This document shows, piece after piece, positions 11,901 through 23,933 of a DNA stretch of 64,000 nt. The DNA is from Archivesica marissinica. Its lineage: Eukaryota > Mollusca > Bivalvia > Venerida > Vesicomyidae. The notes beneath the pieces were generated by a model. That model was not told the origin of the DNA. It saw only the letters and a program-made list of their open reading frames with translations, and searched no databases. A program made the position numbers and the translations under genes. How positions within the stretch are numbered: position 1 is the stretch's first letter; each line of letters opens with the position of its first letter. The stretch is taken from the NCBI GenBank assembly GCA_014843695.1, contig CM026404.1, positions 58,329,931 through 58,393,930 on the forward strand, in the 5' to 3' direction.

Positions 11901-14335
11901 AGGTTACACCCAGATGTAGTACAGAACCAGTCCAAGGTTATACCCATATGTAGTACAGAACCAGTCCAAGGTTATACCCAGATGTAGTACAGAACCAGTC
12001 CAGGTTATACCCAGATGTAATACAGAACCAGTCCAAGGTTACACCCAGATGTAGTACAGAACCAGTCCAAGGTTATACCCAGATGTAGTACAGAACCAGT
12101 CCAGGTTATACCCAGATGTAGTACAGAACCAGTCCAAGGTTACACCCAGATGTAGTACAGAACCAGTCCAAGGTTATACCCAGATGTAGTACAGAACCAG
12201 TCCAGGTTATACCCAGATGTAATGCAGAACCAGTCCAAGGTTATACCCAGATGTAGTACAGAACCAGTCCAAGGTTATACCCAGATGTAGCATAGAACCA
12301 GTCCAAGGTTATACCCAGATGTAGCACAGAACCAGTCCAAGGTTACACCCAGATGTAGTATAGAACCAGTCCAAGGTTATACCCAGATGTAGTATAGAAC
12401 CAGTCCAAGGTTATACCCAGATGTAGCATAGAACCAGTCCAAGGATATACCCAGATGTAGTATAGAACCAGTCCAAGGTTATACCCAGATGTAGTATAGA
12501 ACCAGTCCAAGGTTATACCCAGATGTAGTATAGAACCAGTCCAAGGATATACCCAGATGTAGTATAGAACCAGTCCAAGGATATACCCAGATGTAGTATA
12601 GAACCAGTCCAAGGTTATACCCAGATGTAGTACAGAACCAGTCCAAGGATATACCCAGATGTAGTATAGAACCAGTCCAAGGTTATACCCAGATGTAGTA
12701 CAGAACCAGTCCAAGGTTATACCCAGATGTAGTACAGAACCAGTCCAGGTTATACCCAGATGTAGTACAGAACCAGTCCAAGGTTATACCCAGATGTAGT
12801 ACAGAACCAGTCCAGGTTATACCCAGATGTAGTACAGAACCAGTCCAAGGTTATACCCAGATGTAGTACAGAACCAGTCCAGGTTATACCCAGATGTAAT
12901 ACAGAACCAGTCCAAGGTTACACCCAGATGTAGTACAGAACCAGTCCAAGGTTATACCCAGATGTAGTACAGAACCAGTCCTAGGTTATACTCGGATGTA
13001 GTACAGAACCAGTCCAAGGTTATACCCAGATGTAGTACAGAACCAGTCCAAGGTTATACCCAGATGTAGTACAGAACCAGTCCAAGGTTATACCCAGATG
13101 TAGTACAGAACCAGTCCAGGTTATACCCAGATGTAGTACAGAACCAGTCCAAGGTTATACCCAGATGTAGTACAGAACCAGTCCAAGGTTATACCCAGAT
13201 GTAGTACAGAACCAGTCCAGGTTATACCCAGATGTAGTACAGAACCAGTCCAAGGTTATACCCAGATGTAGTACAGAACCAGTCCAGGTTATACCCAGAT
13301 GTAGTACAGAACCAGTCCAAGGTTATACCCAGATGTAGTACAGAACCAGTCCAAGGTTATACCCAGATGTAGTACAGAACCAGTCCAGGTTATACCCAGA
13401 TGTAGTACAGAACCAGTCCAAGGTTATACCCAGATGTAGTACTAGTAAGAACCAGTCCAAGGTTATACCCAGATGTAGTACAGAACCAGTCCAAGGTTAA
13501 CCCAGATGTAGTATAGAACCAGTCCAAGGTTATACCCAGATGTAGTATAGAACCAGTCCAAGGTTATACCCAGATGTAGCATAGAACCAGTCCAAGGATA
13601 TACCCAGATGTAGTATAGAACCAGTCCAAGGTTATACCCAGATGTAGTATAGAACCAGTCCAAGGTTATACCCAGATGTAGCATAGAACCAGTCCAAGGT
13701 TATACCCAGATGTAGTACAGAACCAGTCCAAGGTTATACCCAGATGTAGTAGAGAACCAGTCCAAGGTTATACCCAGATGTAGTACAGAACCAGTCCATG
13801 GTTATACCCAGATGTAGTACAGAACCAGTCCACGGTTATACCCAGATGTAGTACAGAACCAGTCCACGGTTATACCCAGATGTAGTACAGAACCAGTCCA
13901 CGGTTATACCCAGATGTAGTACAGAACCAGTCCACGGTTATACCCAGATGTAGTACAGAACCAGTCCAAGGTTATACCCAGATGTAGTACAGAACCAGTC
14001 CACGGTTATACCCAGATGTAGTACAGAACCAGTCCACGGTTATACCCAGATGTAGTACAGAACCAGTCCAAGGTTATACCCAGATGTAGTACAGAACCAG
14101 TCCAAGGTTACACCCAGATGTAGTACAGAACCAGTCCAAGGTTACACCCAGGTGTAGTATAGAACCAGTCCAGGGTTACACCCAGATGTAGTACAGACCC
14201 AGTCCAGGTTATACCCAGATGTAGTACAGAACCAGTCCAAGGTTACACCCAGATGTAGTACAGAACCAGTCCAAGGTTATACCCAGATGTAGTATATAAC
14301 CAGTCCAGGATTACACCCAGATGTAGTACAGAACC
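6000..14335. repeat. 34-bp satellite array, about 245 copies, with higher-order structure
   Basis: The unit contains GAACCAGTCCAAGGTTATAC followed by CCAGATGTAGTACA. Single-base-shorter units (CCAGG for CCAAGG) are common. Some stretches have a 102-bp trimer in which every third unit carries GGATATACCC. A marker run (GTAGCATAG, GTAGCACAG, GGTTACACCC) recurs near 6030, 7381, 10,222 and 12,287, showing larger internal duplications. All open frames here are repeat-driven. The last units at 14.1-14.34 kb are degenerate. Confidence 0.97.
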
Positions 14336-14705
14336 AAGCCTATCTACATGACACCTATGTGGATTATGGAACCAGCTTTAGATTGCACAACGATGTAGTA
14401 TCTGACCTGACCTAGATCTCACACTGGTAGTAGCCAGGGACCAGGCATAGGTGCTTCCCTGTTTAATACGGAAGTAAACCAGTACGTGTATTAATCAACC
14501 CAATGACAATTCCAAGCATATATGCTTAGAATGATCGTTTATTCTGTTTGAGTAGCAGTTTTAGTTTTACATGCAGTGGCATGCACTATCCAGGCAATGA
14601 AATCCAGTTGGAGCCTTACAAGATACCAGCCTGCAGTCGTCCTTTATTAGGCAAACTGAAATGCAAAAGCATGTAGGTATATTAACCCTTAATCTGCCAA
14701 ACACA
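14336..14705. other. Unassigned intergenic stretch
   Basis: This follows the decayed edge of the 34-bp array. No exon, tRNA-like head or terminal repeat was recognised. Confidence 0.4.
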
Positions 14706-14927
14706 TTCATGTGCGAACGACCTGGAGTTTGAGCCCCACTGGAGCCGTTACGAATATGCCATTAGTTAAGGTATTTAAATTTCACGTTGCAACTTCTCTC
14801 CAGGAATATTATATTTTATACAAATTTATTTTAGCTCGATTGCGAAACAAGTTCTTACAACTTATATTAATCACTCTCGAGACCTCATTCCTGATGGAAT
14901 CCATCGCCACGAGGGAGAGAGAAGACG
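14706..14927. mobile_element. Fold-back SINE family 3
   Basis: 14,706-14,803 carries the head and middle in plus orientation (GAGTTTGAGCCCCACTGGAG). 14,812-14,927 carries the tail and core in minus orientation (TTATTTTAGCTCGATTGCG). The two halves face each other. Confidence 0.6.
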
Positions 14928-14970
14928 GGAATTATATAAATGTAGAGTGTAGCATATATATATATATATG

Positions 14971-15259
14971 ACAGACTGATATGTAGTCCAGTGGTAACAC
15001 GCTGGACTGGTAATCCAGGGATCGCAGGTTCGATCCCCCGTCTGACCCTAATAAAATTAACAGTCTTTCAGATGGGACGTTAAACCGAGGTCTCGTGTCG
15101 GTGCTTTACACCGTGCACGTAAAAGAACCAGAGGAGATTCTGGAATGGGTCTCTGTCTGTATCATGTACTATCCTCCAAAATCTAAAATAACTAATCTCT
15201 TCAGGAGGCGTCGCTCATATGGGCAACCGGTAGCGACGATAAATAAACGTAAAAAAAAA
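14971..15259 (+). mobile_element. SINE family 1
   Basis: Near-complete copy: AGTCCAGTGGTAACACGCTG, B box GGTTCGATCCCC, core TTTCAGATGGGACGTTAAAC and tail GACGATAAATAAACGT with an A-rich end. Confidence 0.85.
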
Positions 15260-15279
15260 TATATATATATATGCGTGTT

Positions 15280-15465
15280 TATTATTCTAGTGGTTGTGAG
15301 TTCGACACCTGTCAGAACCACGGTGGTCGTGTCCTATGGCATGGCACTTAAATCCACACTTCATGTCCCTCATGGTGAAGGATTCCATCAAGAGTGACGA
15401 CTCAAGAACGATTAATCTAATTTAAAAATATATTTTTGCAATCAAGCTAAAAATAACTTGCAGAA
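15280..15465 (+). mobile_element. Diverged SINE family 3
   Basis: GTTCGACACCTG, GGCATGGCACTTAAAT, GGTGAAGGATTCCATCA and AATCAAGCTAAAAATAA follow the family 3 order in plus orientation with many differences. Confidence 0.5.
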
Positions 15466-15527
15466 CTTACAATTCCGTGTAGGCCCCTATATTATCACCG
15501 GTGGTTGAAATCTCAATTTGTTTTAAG

Positions 15528-15902
15528 CAATGAAAGACATTACTGGTTTTCCTATTACCTCCCTTGATGGATAAAGTCAGAGTTATCCCTAATTGGTCAT
15601 TTTAGTTGGAATCCTTTGTTTTTACTGTTGTCGCCTAAACAGATGTTGCGTTAGACAAAATGTAATTTTATCAAAATCGTGTTTATTAATTGAACCAATT
15701 TTTACAGTAAGGTATCCATTGGACATGCTAAAGGATATCTATCGAGATTTAATAATTTCATAATTATAAGACGCGAATACGGATGAGAATGGAAAACATG
15801 TGGTGTAAAGGAAATAGCGATAACAACAGAGGACACTAATTAAGAGGACCGATATACTATTAGGAGTATTCAGGGGCAGTAACTGACTAATGGTTCTCAT
15901 TA
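15528..15902 (+). mobile_element. 375-bp MITE, diverged copy
   Basis: It matches the minus strand of 23,934-24,317: AATCCTTTGTTTTTACTGTT and GGAGTATTCAGGGGCAGTAA occur in both. The ends are inverted (AATGAAAGACAT and GGTTCTCATTA here; AATGAGAGACAT and ATGTCTCTCATTA in the other copy). Confidence 0.65.
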
Positions 15903-15978
15903 CCTTACCATTAGACATCTTAATAGTGTTTTAAAGAAATTGAAAATTCGAACACCTGTGGTGTAACTTACTTTTCAG

Positions 15979-16139
15979 GCATGTGCACACACCATTTTGG
16001 CAGCCAAGAGTCTCGACTGTGTTTGTACAGTTTAAACCACATTGAGAAGTGTGTTCATACGTGCATGAAGTCGCAAACACCTCCGCTGAAATACATTAAA
16101 ACTCGAACGTTTAGGAGTTACGCCCCCTGTTTATACTAA
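15979..16139 (+). CDS. Candidate cysteine-rich terminal exon
   Basis: A good acceptor (AACTTACTTTTCAG) is followed by an open frame of 52 codons to TAA if entered in phase 1, the phase in which both signal-peptide exons of this window end. It starts MCTHHFGSQESRLC and has the spacing C-x10-C-x9-C-x3-C, then a basic stretch and one more Cys. It lies 76 nt past a copy of the 375-bp element that also follows the signal exon at 24.3 kb. No signal exon was found upstream on this strand, and no family was recognised. It may be a gene fragment or chance. Confidence 0.28.
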
Positions 16140-16205
16140 AATCGCATGATAAAACATGTAAACGATGACCAGTAAGGGAAATAAGATATAAGCTGCAAGA
16201 ACTAA

Positions 16206-16206
16206 C

Positions 16207-16247
<41 letters not shown>
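16206..16247. repeat. (TA)n microsatellite
   Basis: About 20 TA dinucleotides. Shorter TA runs occur near 45,117 and 58,983. Confidence 0.9.
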
Positions 16248-16250
<3 letters not shown>

Positions 16251-16310
16251 AATTATGATTTATTAGATTAACCTGCTATATAAAGCTTTGAAGTGTGGAA
16301 CAGAATGAGC

Positions 16311-16580
16311 ACAGACGGATATGTAGTCCAGTGGTAACACGCTGGACTGGTAATCCAGGGATCGCAGGTTCTATCCCCCGTCTGACCATAATAAAATTAA
16401 CAGTCTTTCAGATGGTACGTTTAAATCGAGGTCTCGTGTCAGTGCTTTAAACCGTGCACGTAAGAGAACCAGAGGAGACTCTGGAATGGGTCTCTGTCTG
16501 TATCATTGCACTATCTCTTCAGGAGGCGTCGCTCATATGGGCAACCGGTAGCGACGATAAATAAACGTAAAACACACACA
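16311..16580 (+). mobile_element. SINE family 1 with target-site duplication
   Basis: It is flanked by ACAGAATGAGC at 16,300-16,310 and 16,581-16,591, showing insertion by target-primed reverse transcription. It has a small internal deletion. Confidence 0.85.
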
Positions 16581-16591
16581 ACAGAATGAGC

Positions 16592-16929
16592 GCTTTGATG
16601 TGATAATGGAGGGAATTCCACAAGTGTGACCCTGAACATAAGAAAGATTGTCTCAAACGTTCACTATTTGACTAATATTAGGAGGGTAAAGATGTAGATT
16701 GGAGGATGATCGCAAGTTTTGAGTTCGAACATCGGAATTAAATCGGAATGACCCTTGCAGATAGACAGATGCTAGGCCATTGAGTGTTGTAAACAGTAAA
16801 AAAACTGCTGGAAAAATCATCCAATTGAGAGTAAGAAGGAGTGTAAATATGCCATGAATGTGCAGCTCGTTTTTGGAATGTAACCCAAACAAAGCAATTC
16901 AAAAATATATCTTTAATCAAGCCCTATCG
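16592..16929. other. Unassigned stretch before the 19/30-bp array
   Basis: Only short open frames without recognisable domains are present, and no repeat was recognised. Confidence 0.3.
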
Positions 16930-19900
16930 ATGGGCATACCTTCATAAACTCGGCTTTCGGTAGGGCATACCTTCATAAACTGGGCATACCTTCATAAGCT
17001 GGGCATACCTTCATAAGCTGGGCATACCTTCATAAACTGGACATACCTTCATAAACTGGGCATACCTTCATAAACTGGGCATACCTTCATAAGCTGGGCA
17101 TACCTTCATAAACTGAGCATACCGTCATAAGCTGGGCATACCTTCATAAGCTGGGCATACCTTCATAAACTGGGCATACCTTCATAAGCTGGGCATACCT
17201 TCATAAACTGGGCATACCTTCATAAGCTGGGCATACCTTCATACATTGGGCATACCTTCATAAGCTGGGCATACCTTCATAAACTGGGCATACCTTCATA
17301 AACTGGGCATACCTTCATAAACTGGGCATACCTTCATACACTCGGCTTTCGGTGGGCATACCTTCATAAACTCGACTTTCGGTGGGCATACCTTCATAAA
17401 CTCGACTTTCGGTGGGCATACCTTCATAAACTCGACTTTCGGTGGGCATAACTTCATAAACTCGGCTTTCGGTGGGCATACCTTCATAAACTCGACTTTC
17501 GGTGGGCATACCTTCATAAACTTGACTTTCGGTGGGTATACCTTCATAAACTCGACTTTCGGTGGGCATACCTTCATAAACTCGGCTTTCGGTGGGCATA
17601 CCTTCATAAACTCGACTTTCGGTGGGCATACCTTCATAAACTCGACTTTCGGTGGGCATACCTTCATAAACTCGGCTTTCGGTGGGCATACCTTCATAAA
17701 CTCGACTTTCGGTGGGCATACCTTCATAAACTCGAATTTCGGTGGGCATACCTTCATAAACTCGACTTTCGGTGGGCATACCTTCATAAACTCAACTGTC
17801 GGTGGGCATACCTTCATAAACTCAACTTTCGGTGGGCATACCTTCATAAACTGGGCATACCTTCATAAGCTGAGCATACCTTCATAAGCTGGGCATACCT
17901 TCATAAACTGGGCATACCTTCATAAGCTGGGCATACCTTCATAAACTGGGCATACCTTCATAAGCTGGGCATACCTTCATAAACTGGGCATACCTTCATA
18001 AACTGGGCATACCTTCATAAACTGGGCATACCTTCATAAGCTGGGCATACCTTCATAAACTGGGCATACCTTCATAAGCTGGGCATACCTTCATAAACTG
18101 GGCATACCTTCATAAGTTGGGCATACCTTCATAAACTGGGCATACCTTCATAAACTGGGCATACCTTCATAAACTGGGCATACCTTCATACACTCGGCTT
18201 TCGGTGGGCATACCTTCATAAACTCGACTTTCGGTGGGCATACCTTCATAAACTCGACTTTCGGTGGGCATACCTTCATAAACTTGACTTTCGGTGGGCA
18301 TACCTTCATAAACTCGACTTTCGGTGGGCATACCTTCATAAACTCGGCTTTCGGTGGGCATACCTTCATAAACTCGACTTTCGGTGGGCATACCGTCATA
18401 AACTCGACTTTCGGTGGGCATACCTTCATAAACTCGACTTTCGGTGGGCATACCTTCATAAACTCGGCTTTCGGTGGGCATACCTTCATAAACTTGACTT
18501 TCGGTGGGCATACCTTCATAAACTCGACTTTCGGTGGGCATACCTTCATAAACTCGGCTTTCGGTGGGCATACCTTCATAAACTCGACTTTCGGTGGGCA
18601 TACCGTCATAAACTCGACTTTCGGTGGGCATACCTTCATAAACTCGACTTTCGGTGGGCATACCTTCATAAACTCGGCTTTCGGTGGGCATACCTTCATA
18701 AACTCAACTGTCGGTGGGCATACCTTCATAAACTCAACTTTCGGTGGGCATACCTTCATAAACTGGGCATACCTTCATAAGCTGAGCATACCTTCATAAG
18801 CTGGGCATACCTTCATAAACTGGGCATACCTTCATAAGCTGGGCATACCTTCATAAACTGGGCATACCTTCATAAGCTGGGCATACCTTCATAAACTGGG
18901 CATACCTTCATAAACTGGGCATACCTTCATAAACTGGGCATACCTTCATAAGCTGGGCATACCTTCATAAACTGGGCATACCTTCATAAGCTGGGCATAC
19001 CTTCATAAACTGGGCATACCTTCATAAGTTGGGCATACCTTCATAAACTGGGCATACCTTCATAAACTGGGCATACCTTCATAAACTGGGCATACCTTCA
19101 TACACTCGGCTTTCGGTGGGCATACCTTCATAAACTCGACTTTCGGTGGGCATACCTTCATAAACTCGGCTTTCGGTGGGCATACCTTCATAAACTCGAC
19201 TTTCGGTGGGCATACCTTCATAAACTCGACTTTCGGTGGGCATACCTTCATAAACTCGGCTTTCGGTGGGCATACCTTCATAAACTCGACTTTCGGTGGG
19301 CATACCGTCATAAACTCGACTTTCGGTGGGCATACCTTCATAAACTCGACTTTCGGTGGGCATACCTTCATAAACTCGGCTTTCGGTGGGCATACCTTCA
19401 TAAACTTGACTTTCGGTGGGCATACCTTCATAAACTCGACTTTCGGTGGGCATACCTTCATAAACTCGGCTTTCGGTGGGCATACCTTCATAAACTCGAC
19501 TTTCGGTGGGCATACCGTCATAAACTCGACTTTCGGTGAGCATACCTTCATAAACTCGACTTTCGGTGGGCATACCTTCATAAACTCGGCTTTCGGTGGG
19601 CATACCTTCATAAACTCGACTTTCGGTGGGCATACCTTCATAAACTCGAATTTCGGTGGGCATACCTTCATAAACTCGAATTTCGGTGGGCATACCTTCA
19701 TAAACTCGACTTTCGGTGGGCATACCTTCATAAACTCAACTTTTGGTGGGCATACCTTCATAAACTCTGACTTTCGGTGGGCATACCTTCATAAACTCGA
19801 CTTTCGGTGGGCATACCTTCATAAACTCGCCTTTCGGTGGGCATACCTTCATAAACTCGACGTTCGGTGGGCATACCTTCATAAACTCGACTTTCGGTGG

Positions 19901-19989
19901 GCATACCTTCATAAACTTGACTTTCGGTGGGCATACCTTCATAAACTCGCCTTTCGGTGGGCATACCTTCATAAACTCAACTTTCGGCT
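16930..19989. repeat. Composite 19-bp / 30-bp satellite with 912-bp super-repeat
   Basis: Short units read CTGGGCATACCTTCATAAA (19 bp). Long units are the same with an 11-bp insert CGACTTTCGGT (30 bp). Blocks of short and long units alternate three times, and corresponding edges repeat at exactly 912 bp (block edges 17,847 and 18,759). Thirty bp has no stops in several frames, giving spurious proteins with 10-residue repeats such as MPTESRVYEG on the minus strand. Confidence 0.95.
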
Positions 19990-20350
19990 TATACACATAG
20001 TAACAATTTAATGTGAAATAAATACTTGTGTTATAAATTGGACTTGGAACTTATACTATACGATTACGGTACACTTGAGAGACCATTGAGAGATTGCTTT
20101 CATCGGTGGTCCTTCGGAGATTGCTTTGAAACGAGTCAACACTTTGAGGAGACCGTGGCGACTGTGAAAATCATTGAGAAAACATGGCCATTGCTGCGTA
20201 ACGCTGCGTCTGATCAGGATATATGTTGTCTGTTATTCAGCCATGTGTTTTAGCTCCACTATCGAATAGCAAGCATAGATTCTGATCAGACTGCACGTTG
20301 TTGTGTGTATAATTTGCGCCGTCCTATCTTGCGCTATGTTGTCATCAAAA
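19990..20350. other. Flank of the satellite; part matches repeat Y
   Basis: The reverse complement of about 19,990-20,075 matches 59,512-59,600 (AAATACTTGTGTTATAAATT and ATACGATTACGGTACACTTG here). A 75-codon plus-strand frame at 20,026-20,253 overlaps this repeat and is not supported as a gene. Confidence 0.5.
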
Positions 20351-20366
20351 GCAACTTTAGTTTTTG

Positions 20367-20658
20367 ACAGACGGATCTTTAGTCCAGTGGTAACACGCTG
20401 GACTGGTAATCCAGGGATCGCAGATTCGATCCCCAGTCTGACCATAATAAAATTAACAATCTTTCAGGTGGGACTTTAAACCGAGGTCTCGTGTCGGTGT
20501 TGTACACCGTGCACGTAAAAGAACCAGAGGAGACTCTGGAATGGGTCTCTGTCTGTATCATTGTACTATCCTCCACACATCTAAAATGACTAATCTCTTC
20601 AGGAGGCGTCGCTCATATTGGGCAACCGGTAGCGACTATAAATAAACGTAAAACACAC
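20367..20658 (+). mobile_element. SINE family 1 with target-site duplication
   Basis: Complete copy flanked by ACTTTAGTTTTTGAC on the left and ACTTTAGTTTTGAC on the right. Confidence 0.85.
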
Positions 20659-20698
20659 ACTTTAGTTTTGACTAGCAGGTCAATGGTTAATTACTGCC

Positions 20699-20772
20699 TT
20701 ACAAGATGGGACACTCGCATAATGTGCAATATGGTTCATTGTTTTCATTGCACTTTCGTTTATTTTTAAAAA
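20699..20772 (-). pseudogene. Possible terminal exon of a cysteine-rich peptide
   Basis: The minus strand reads KCNENNEPYCTLCECPIL and stop. The C-x-C end followed by two or three residues and a stop resembles the end of the 12-cysteine gene at 29,974. The only in-frame AG that avoids a stop (GTTAG, ending at 20,773) has a poor pyrimidine tract, and the first half of the domain is missing. It could be the 3' end of the gene whose signal exon is at 24,392, or a decayed copy. Confidence 0.25.
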
Positions 20773-20929
20773 CTAACTATGACTGTAAACATACGGTGAA
20801 TTATTTCATCAGAATCCCTCGATTCTTGTAATACTTAATTAACACACCAGAAACATATTGTTTATAACTGTACATGTGTATATATTCAATATAGTGCCCC
20901 GTAATTCATGGCAGACAATGAATAATTCG

Positions 20930-20990
20930 CCAGATCAGACAGGTGGGTTTTCTCCGGGTACTCCGGTTTCCTCCCACACGAAAGAACCAA
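20930..20990 (+). mobile_element. SINE family 5 fragment
   Basis: It contains CGCCAGATCAGACAGGTGGG and GGTACTCCGGTTTCCTCCCA only. Confidence 0.55.
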
Positions 20991-21106
20991 AGCCTAGCGA
21001 CAACATCAACAACATGATATAAGCTTTATGGGAAAGTTGTGTCTATATGATAGACCCTGTATGGGGTCACTGATTAGTAACCGCGACTAATTTCTGCTAT
21101 CTTTAG

Positions 21107-23929
21107 TTTAAACATATTTTATTCGGATCAAATACATATATACATATATAAACACAATTTTATACATTGGAACCGATATGGGTCGAGAAACAAGCTTAAC
21201 GCTTATATGAATCCCTTCCCATGTTGGAGTACGTTTAAATGGTACAATATGCTTGGCGAGTAGTAATGACGAGTTTATGTGTTCAGTATATATAAATTGT
21301 AGAGAAACTATTGAATACTTAACAGCAGTGGCAAATATTTGGACTTGATTTTGCTAAACGTCCGCATATATTTACAGCATCGCGTTATTGTAATGTTAAT
21401 GTAGCAATACTGAAACGTTATATCCAAATATGTAAACTATCAAAAAACAATCTAGTATTGTCACACGACGGGCCGGGACCAAAACGGAGAGAACCCCCAC
21501 GTTCACCTAGGTATCGAAACGTTTTGTTGCTGCATTATAGCTCTGGACATTCAGGTAAAGTGTTGTGTTACAGTGTGTAGTGAGATGCTCATCGCCAAAC
21601 AAGAGATTGTTGAGTGTGGCAGCACATGGAAGGTTAGATAGGTGTTGTAGACGTTGATGATTGTACCTTGGGCAATGCAAAAGGAAGTGAGTGACTGATT
21701 CGATAGTCCCGCATGCGCACAAGGGAGAATCGATGATATTTTTCCTGTGAAGGTCGTAGCACAAAGAACTACATCCTAGTCGTAGTCGGGTGTGGAGTAT
21801 CTGATTCCTTCTTGATCCAACATTGTATAACGGGGATTGTCTTTTCCTGTTTTTACTTAACATGTATTTGAAGGTTGCTACTGTATCGGCGTTCCGTGTC
21901 TCGTTTGGCAGCGAGTTCCATATTAGAATAGTTGATGGAAGAAATGTAGAAGCATGGGATTGAGTATGTGCAGTTATAGGTTGAACGGCGGGTACGTGTC
22001 GAAGGTTATATAATTGGTCAGGTCCGACAGAAGAGAGTTTATGTTGCAGAGTTTAGTAGCTCCAGACACAATTCGCGCTGCCTCGTTCTGTACGGCCTCA
22101 ATATCGTTTTTCAAATCATTACTGCAGTTGTCCCACACGACGTTACCATATTCTAGAAGAGGTCGAATGTAGGCAAGATACATGCGCTCTAGACAGAAAC
22201 GGGTAAGAAGGACTTTTAATGATCTGAGAATTCCGATGCGCTGCCAAGACTTGTTAACAAGCTCAGATATATGAGCATTCCAATTGGCATCATCTGACAA
22301 GATTAGACCAAGATGTTTGTGAGTTCTAGTTTGGGTAATGGGAATGCTATTCATGAAGACATCTGGATGGATGGGCTTGTTTCGCTTACGTGAGAAAATC
22401 ATGGATTCGGTTTTTGCAGGGTTGAATGTAACTAGCCACAATTTGGACCAGGAGTGGATACGAGAAAGGTCGTTGTTGAGGACGGCAGCTGCATTGGCTG
22501 GATCGTCAACGATGATGTAAAGACTTGTGTCATCAGCGAACAGACGTATATTGGCATTAATGTCAGCAACGATGTCGTTAATGTAAATGAGGAAGAGTAG
22601 TGGACCTAAAATCGATCCCTGTGGAACTCCAGCATTAATAGAAGACCATTGCGAGGATGAATTTGCAATAACAACACGTTGATTTCTTGAAGACAAGTAA
22701 GATGCGAACCAGTTTAGAAGAGAACCTGTGATGCCGAGAGAAGACAGTTTGCTAAGCAGACCACGGTGCCATACCCGGTCAAACGCCTTCGAAATGTCGC
22801 AGAAGATCGCTCGCACTTCCTTACCATCGTCCATTGCCCGAGATATGTCATTGTAAAGGAAGGTCATTTGGTTGACAGTGGAATCACCCTTGATGAAACC
22901 AGACTGGTTCGGTGTCAATAGACTATGTTCCGTGACATAGTTGTAGAGGTACTTATGTACGCAGCGTTCCATAAGTTTACCCAGGCAGCTAAGCAGAGAG
23001 ATAGGGCGATAGTTTGAGGGTTTCGATGGATCAGATTTTTTAAATATAGGGCATATGTTGGCTAGTTTCCAATGAGAAGGAAATGTGGATTTCGTAAGTA
23101 GCTTGGTGAAGTAGACAGAGAGTGGTACAGCGAGCTCGTTGGCACCTTCCTTAATGAGTCTAGGACTAACCAAGTCTGGCCCGCTAGCCTTCGATGGGTT
23201 GATAAGAGAGATCGCGTCTCTAACATCCTGATGTGTTATGCTAATATGTGACAGAGTGGATGGTGTCATTGGTGTGATGGGTGGTGGGTTCTGATTGTGG
23301 TCGTCTATTGAGGATTGCTCACAGAAGAAGGTATTCAGAAGCTCAGCTTTGTCCTCATTGGACGTCGCTTCGACTCCGTTGTTAACAAGGGTAGGGATGC
23401 CAGAATATTTAGTGTTGTTTGAGAGTTGTTTCGACAGTTTGAACCACTCTTTAACTGGAATTGAAGATGAGTTCATTCTGTCGATTATGTTGTGTAGGTG
23501 AGTATCTTTCGTCTTTCTGATTAGAGCGGTGGTGATGTTCCTGCATCGTCTAAAGTTTTCCCATGCCAGTTCGGTATTTAGACGCTTGGCTTTCTGATGG
23601 ACTCTGTTACGCTTCCTGGTGGATTGTCTCACCTCGCTGGTCATCCATGGAACGTCACCTGGCCGAATGGTTACTGTTTTGTTGGGGATGCTATCTGTTG
23701 CTGCTTGGAGTATGGAAGCTGTAATATTTTCAGCGATCTGTTCCAAATTAACGTCATCTATGATAGTGTTCCAATCTGTTGAACGTAGTTTGTCGTTAAA
23801 CTTGTTATAGTCGCCGTTGTCGTATAACCAGATGCGGCGTCGAAAATTGCTAGATGTGGGTTTTGAGAAATTAAGGACAACTACTACTGGACAATGGTAA
23901 CGGATAAGGTCTGGCACGAAGGGGTCCAT
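21107..23929 (-). mobile_element. Non-LTR retrotransposon (LINE), 5'-truncated and frameshifted
   Basis: The 21,974-23,929 frame encodes the end of the endonuclease (RYHCPV at the SDH position), a linker and a full reverse transcriptase: NYRPISLLSCLGKLMER, DISKAFDRVWH, GVPQGSILGPLLFLIYINDI, FADDTSLY and HKHLGLIL. A frameshift near 22,018 moves the C-terminal part to a second frame reaching 21,507, which includes a Cys-His knuckle-like CACGTIESVTHFLLHCPRY. From 21,507 to about 21,107 is probable 3'UTR ending AAATATGTTTAAACTAAAG on the minus strand. The endonuclease is missing, so this is a dead copy of a Jockey/CR1-type element; the exact clade is not certain. Confidence 0.88.
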
Positions 23930-23933
23930 CCTT

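Noticed and set aside
6082..13684. Series of minus-strand frames DWFYTTSGYNLGLV
   Set aside because: Produced by the 34-bp satellite and its trimer phase; they begin and end with variant units, not gene signals.
14971..15045. True tRNA genes at SINE heads (also 29,598, 34,640 and 46,600)
   Set aside because: Boxes A and B are present, but each head is fused to a SINE body and tail, and clover-leaf pairing is imperfect.
17296..20011. Repeat proteins KVCPPKVEFM, PTESRVYEGM and INSTFGGHTF
   Set aside because: Three overlapping frames of the same 30-bp satellite unit; none has independent coding evidence.
20026..20253. Seventy-five-codon frame as a gene
   Set aside because: Its first part is a dispersed repeat also found at 59.5 kb, and no domain or splice structure supports it.
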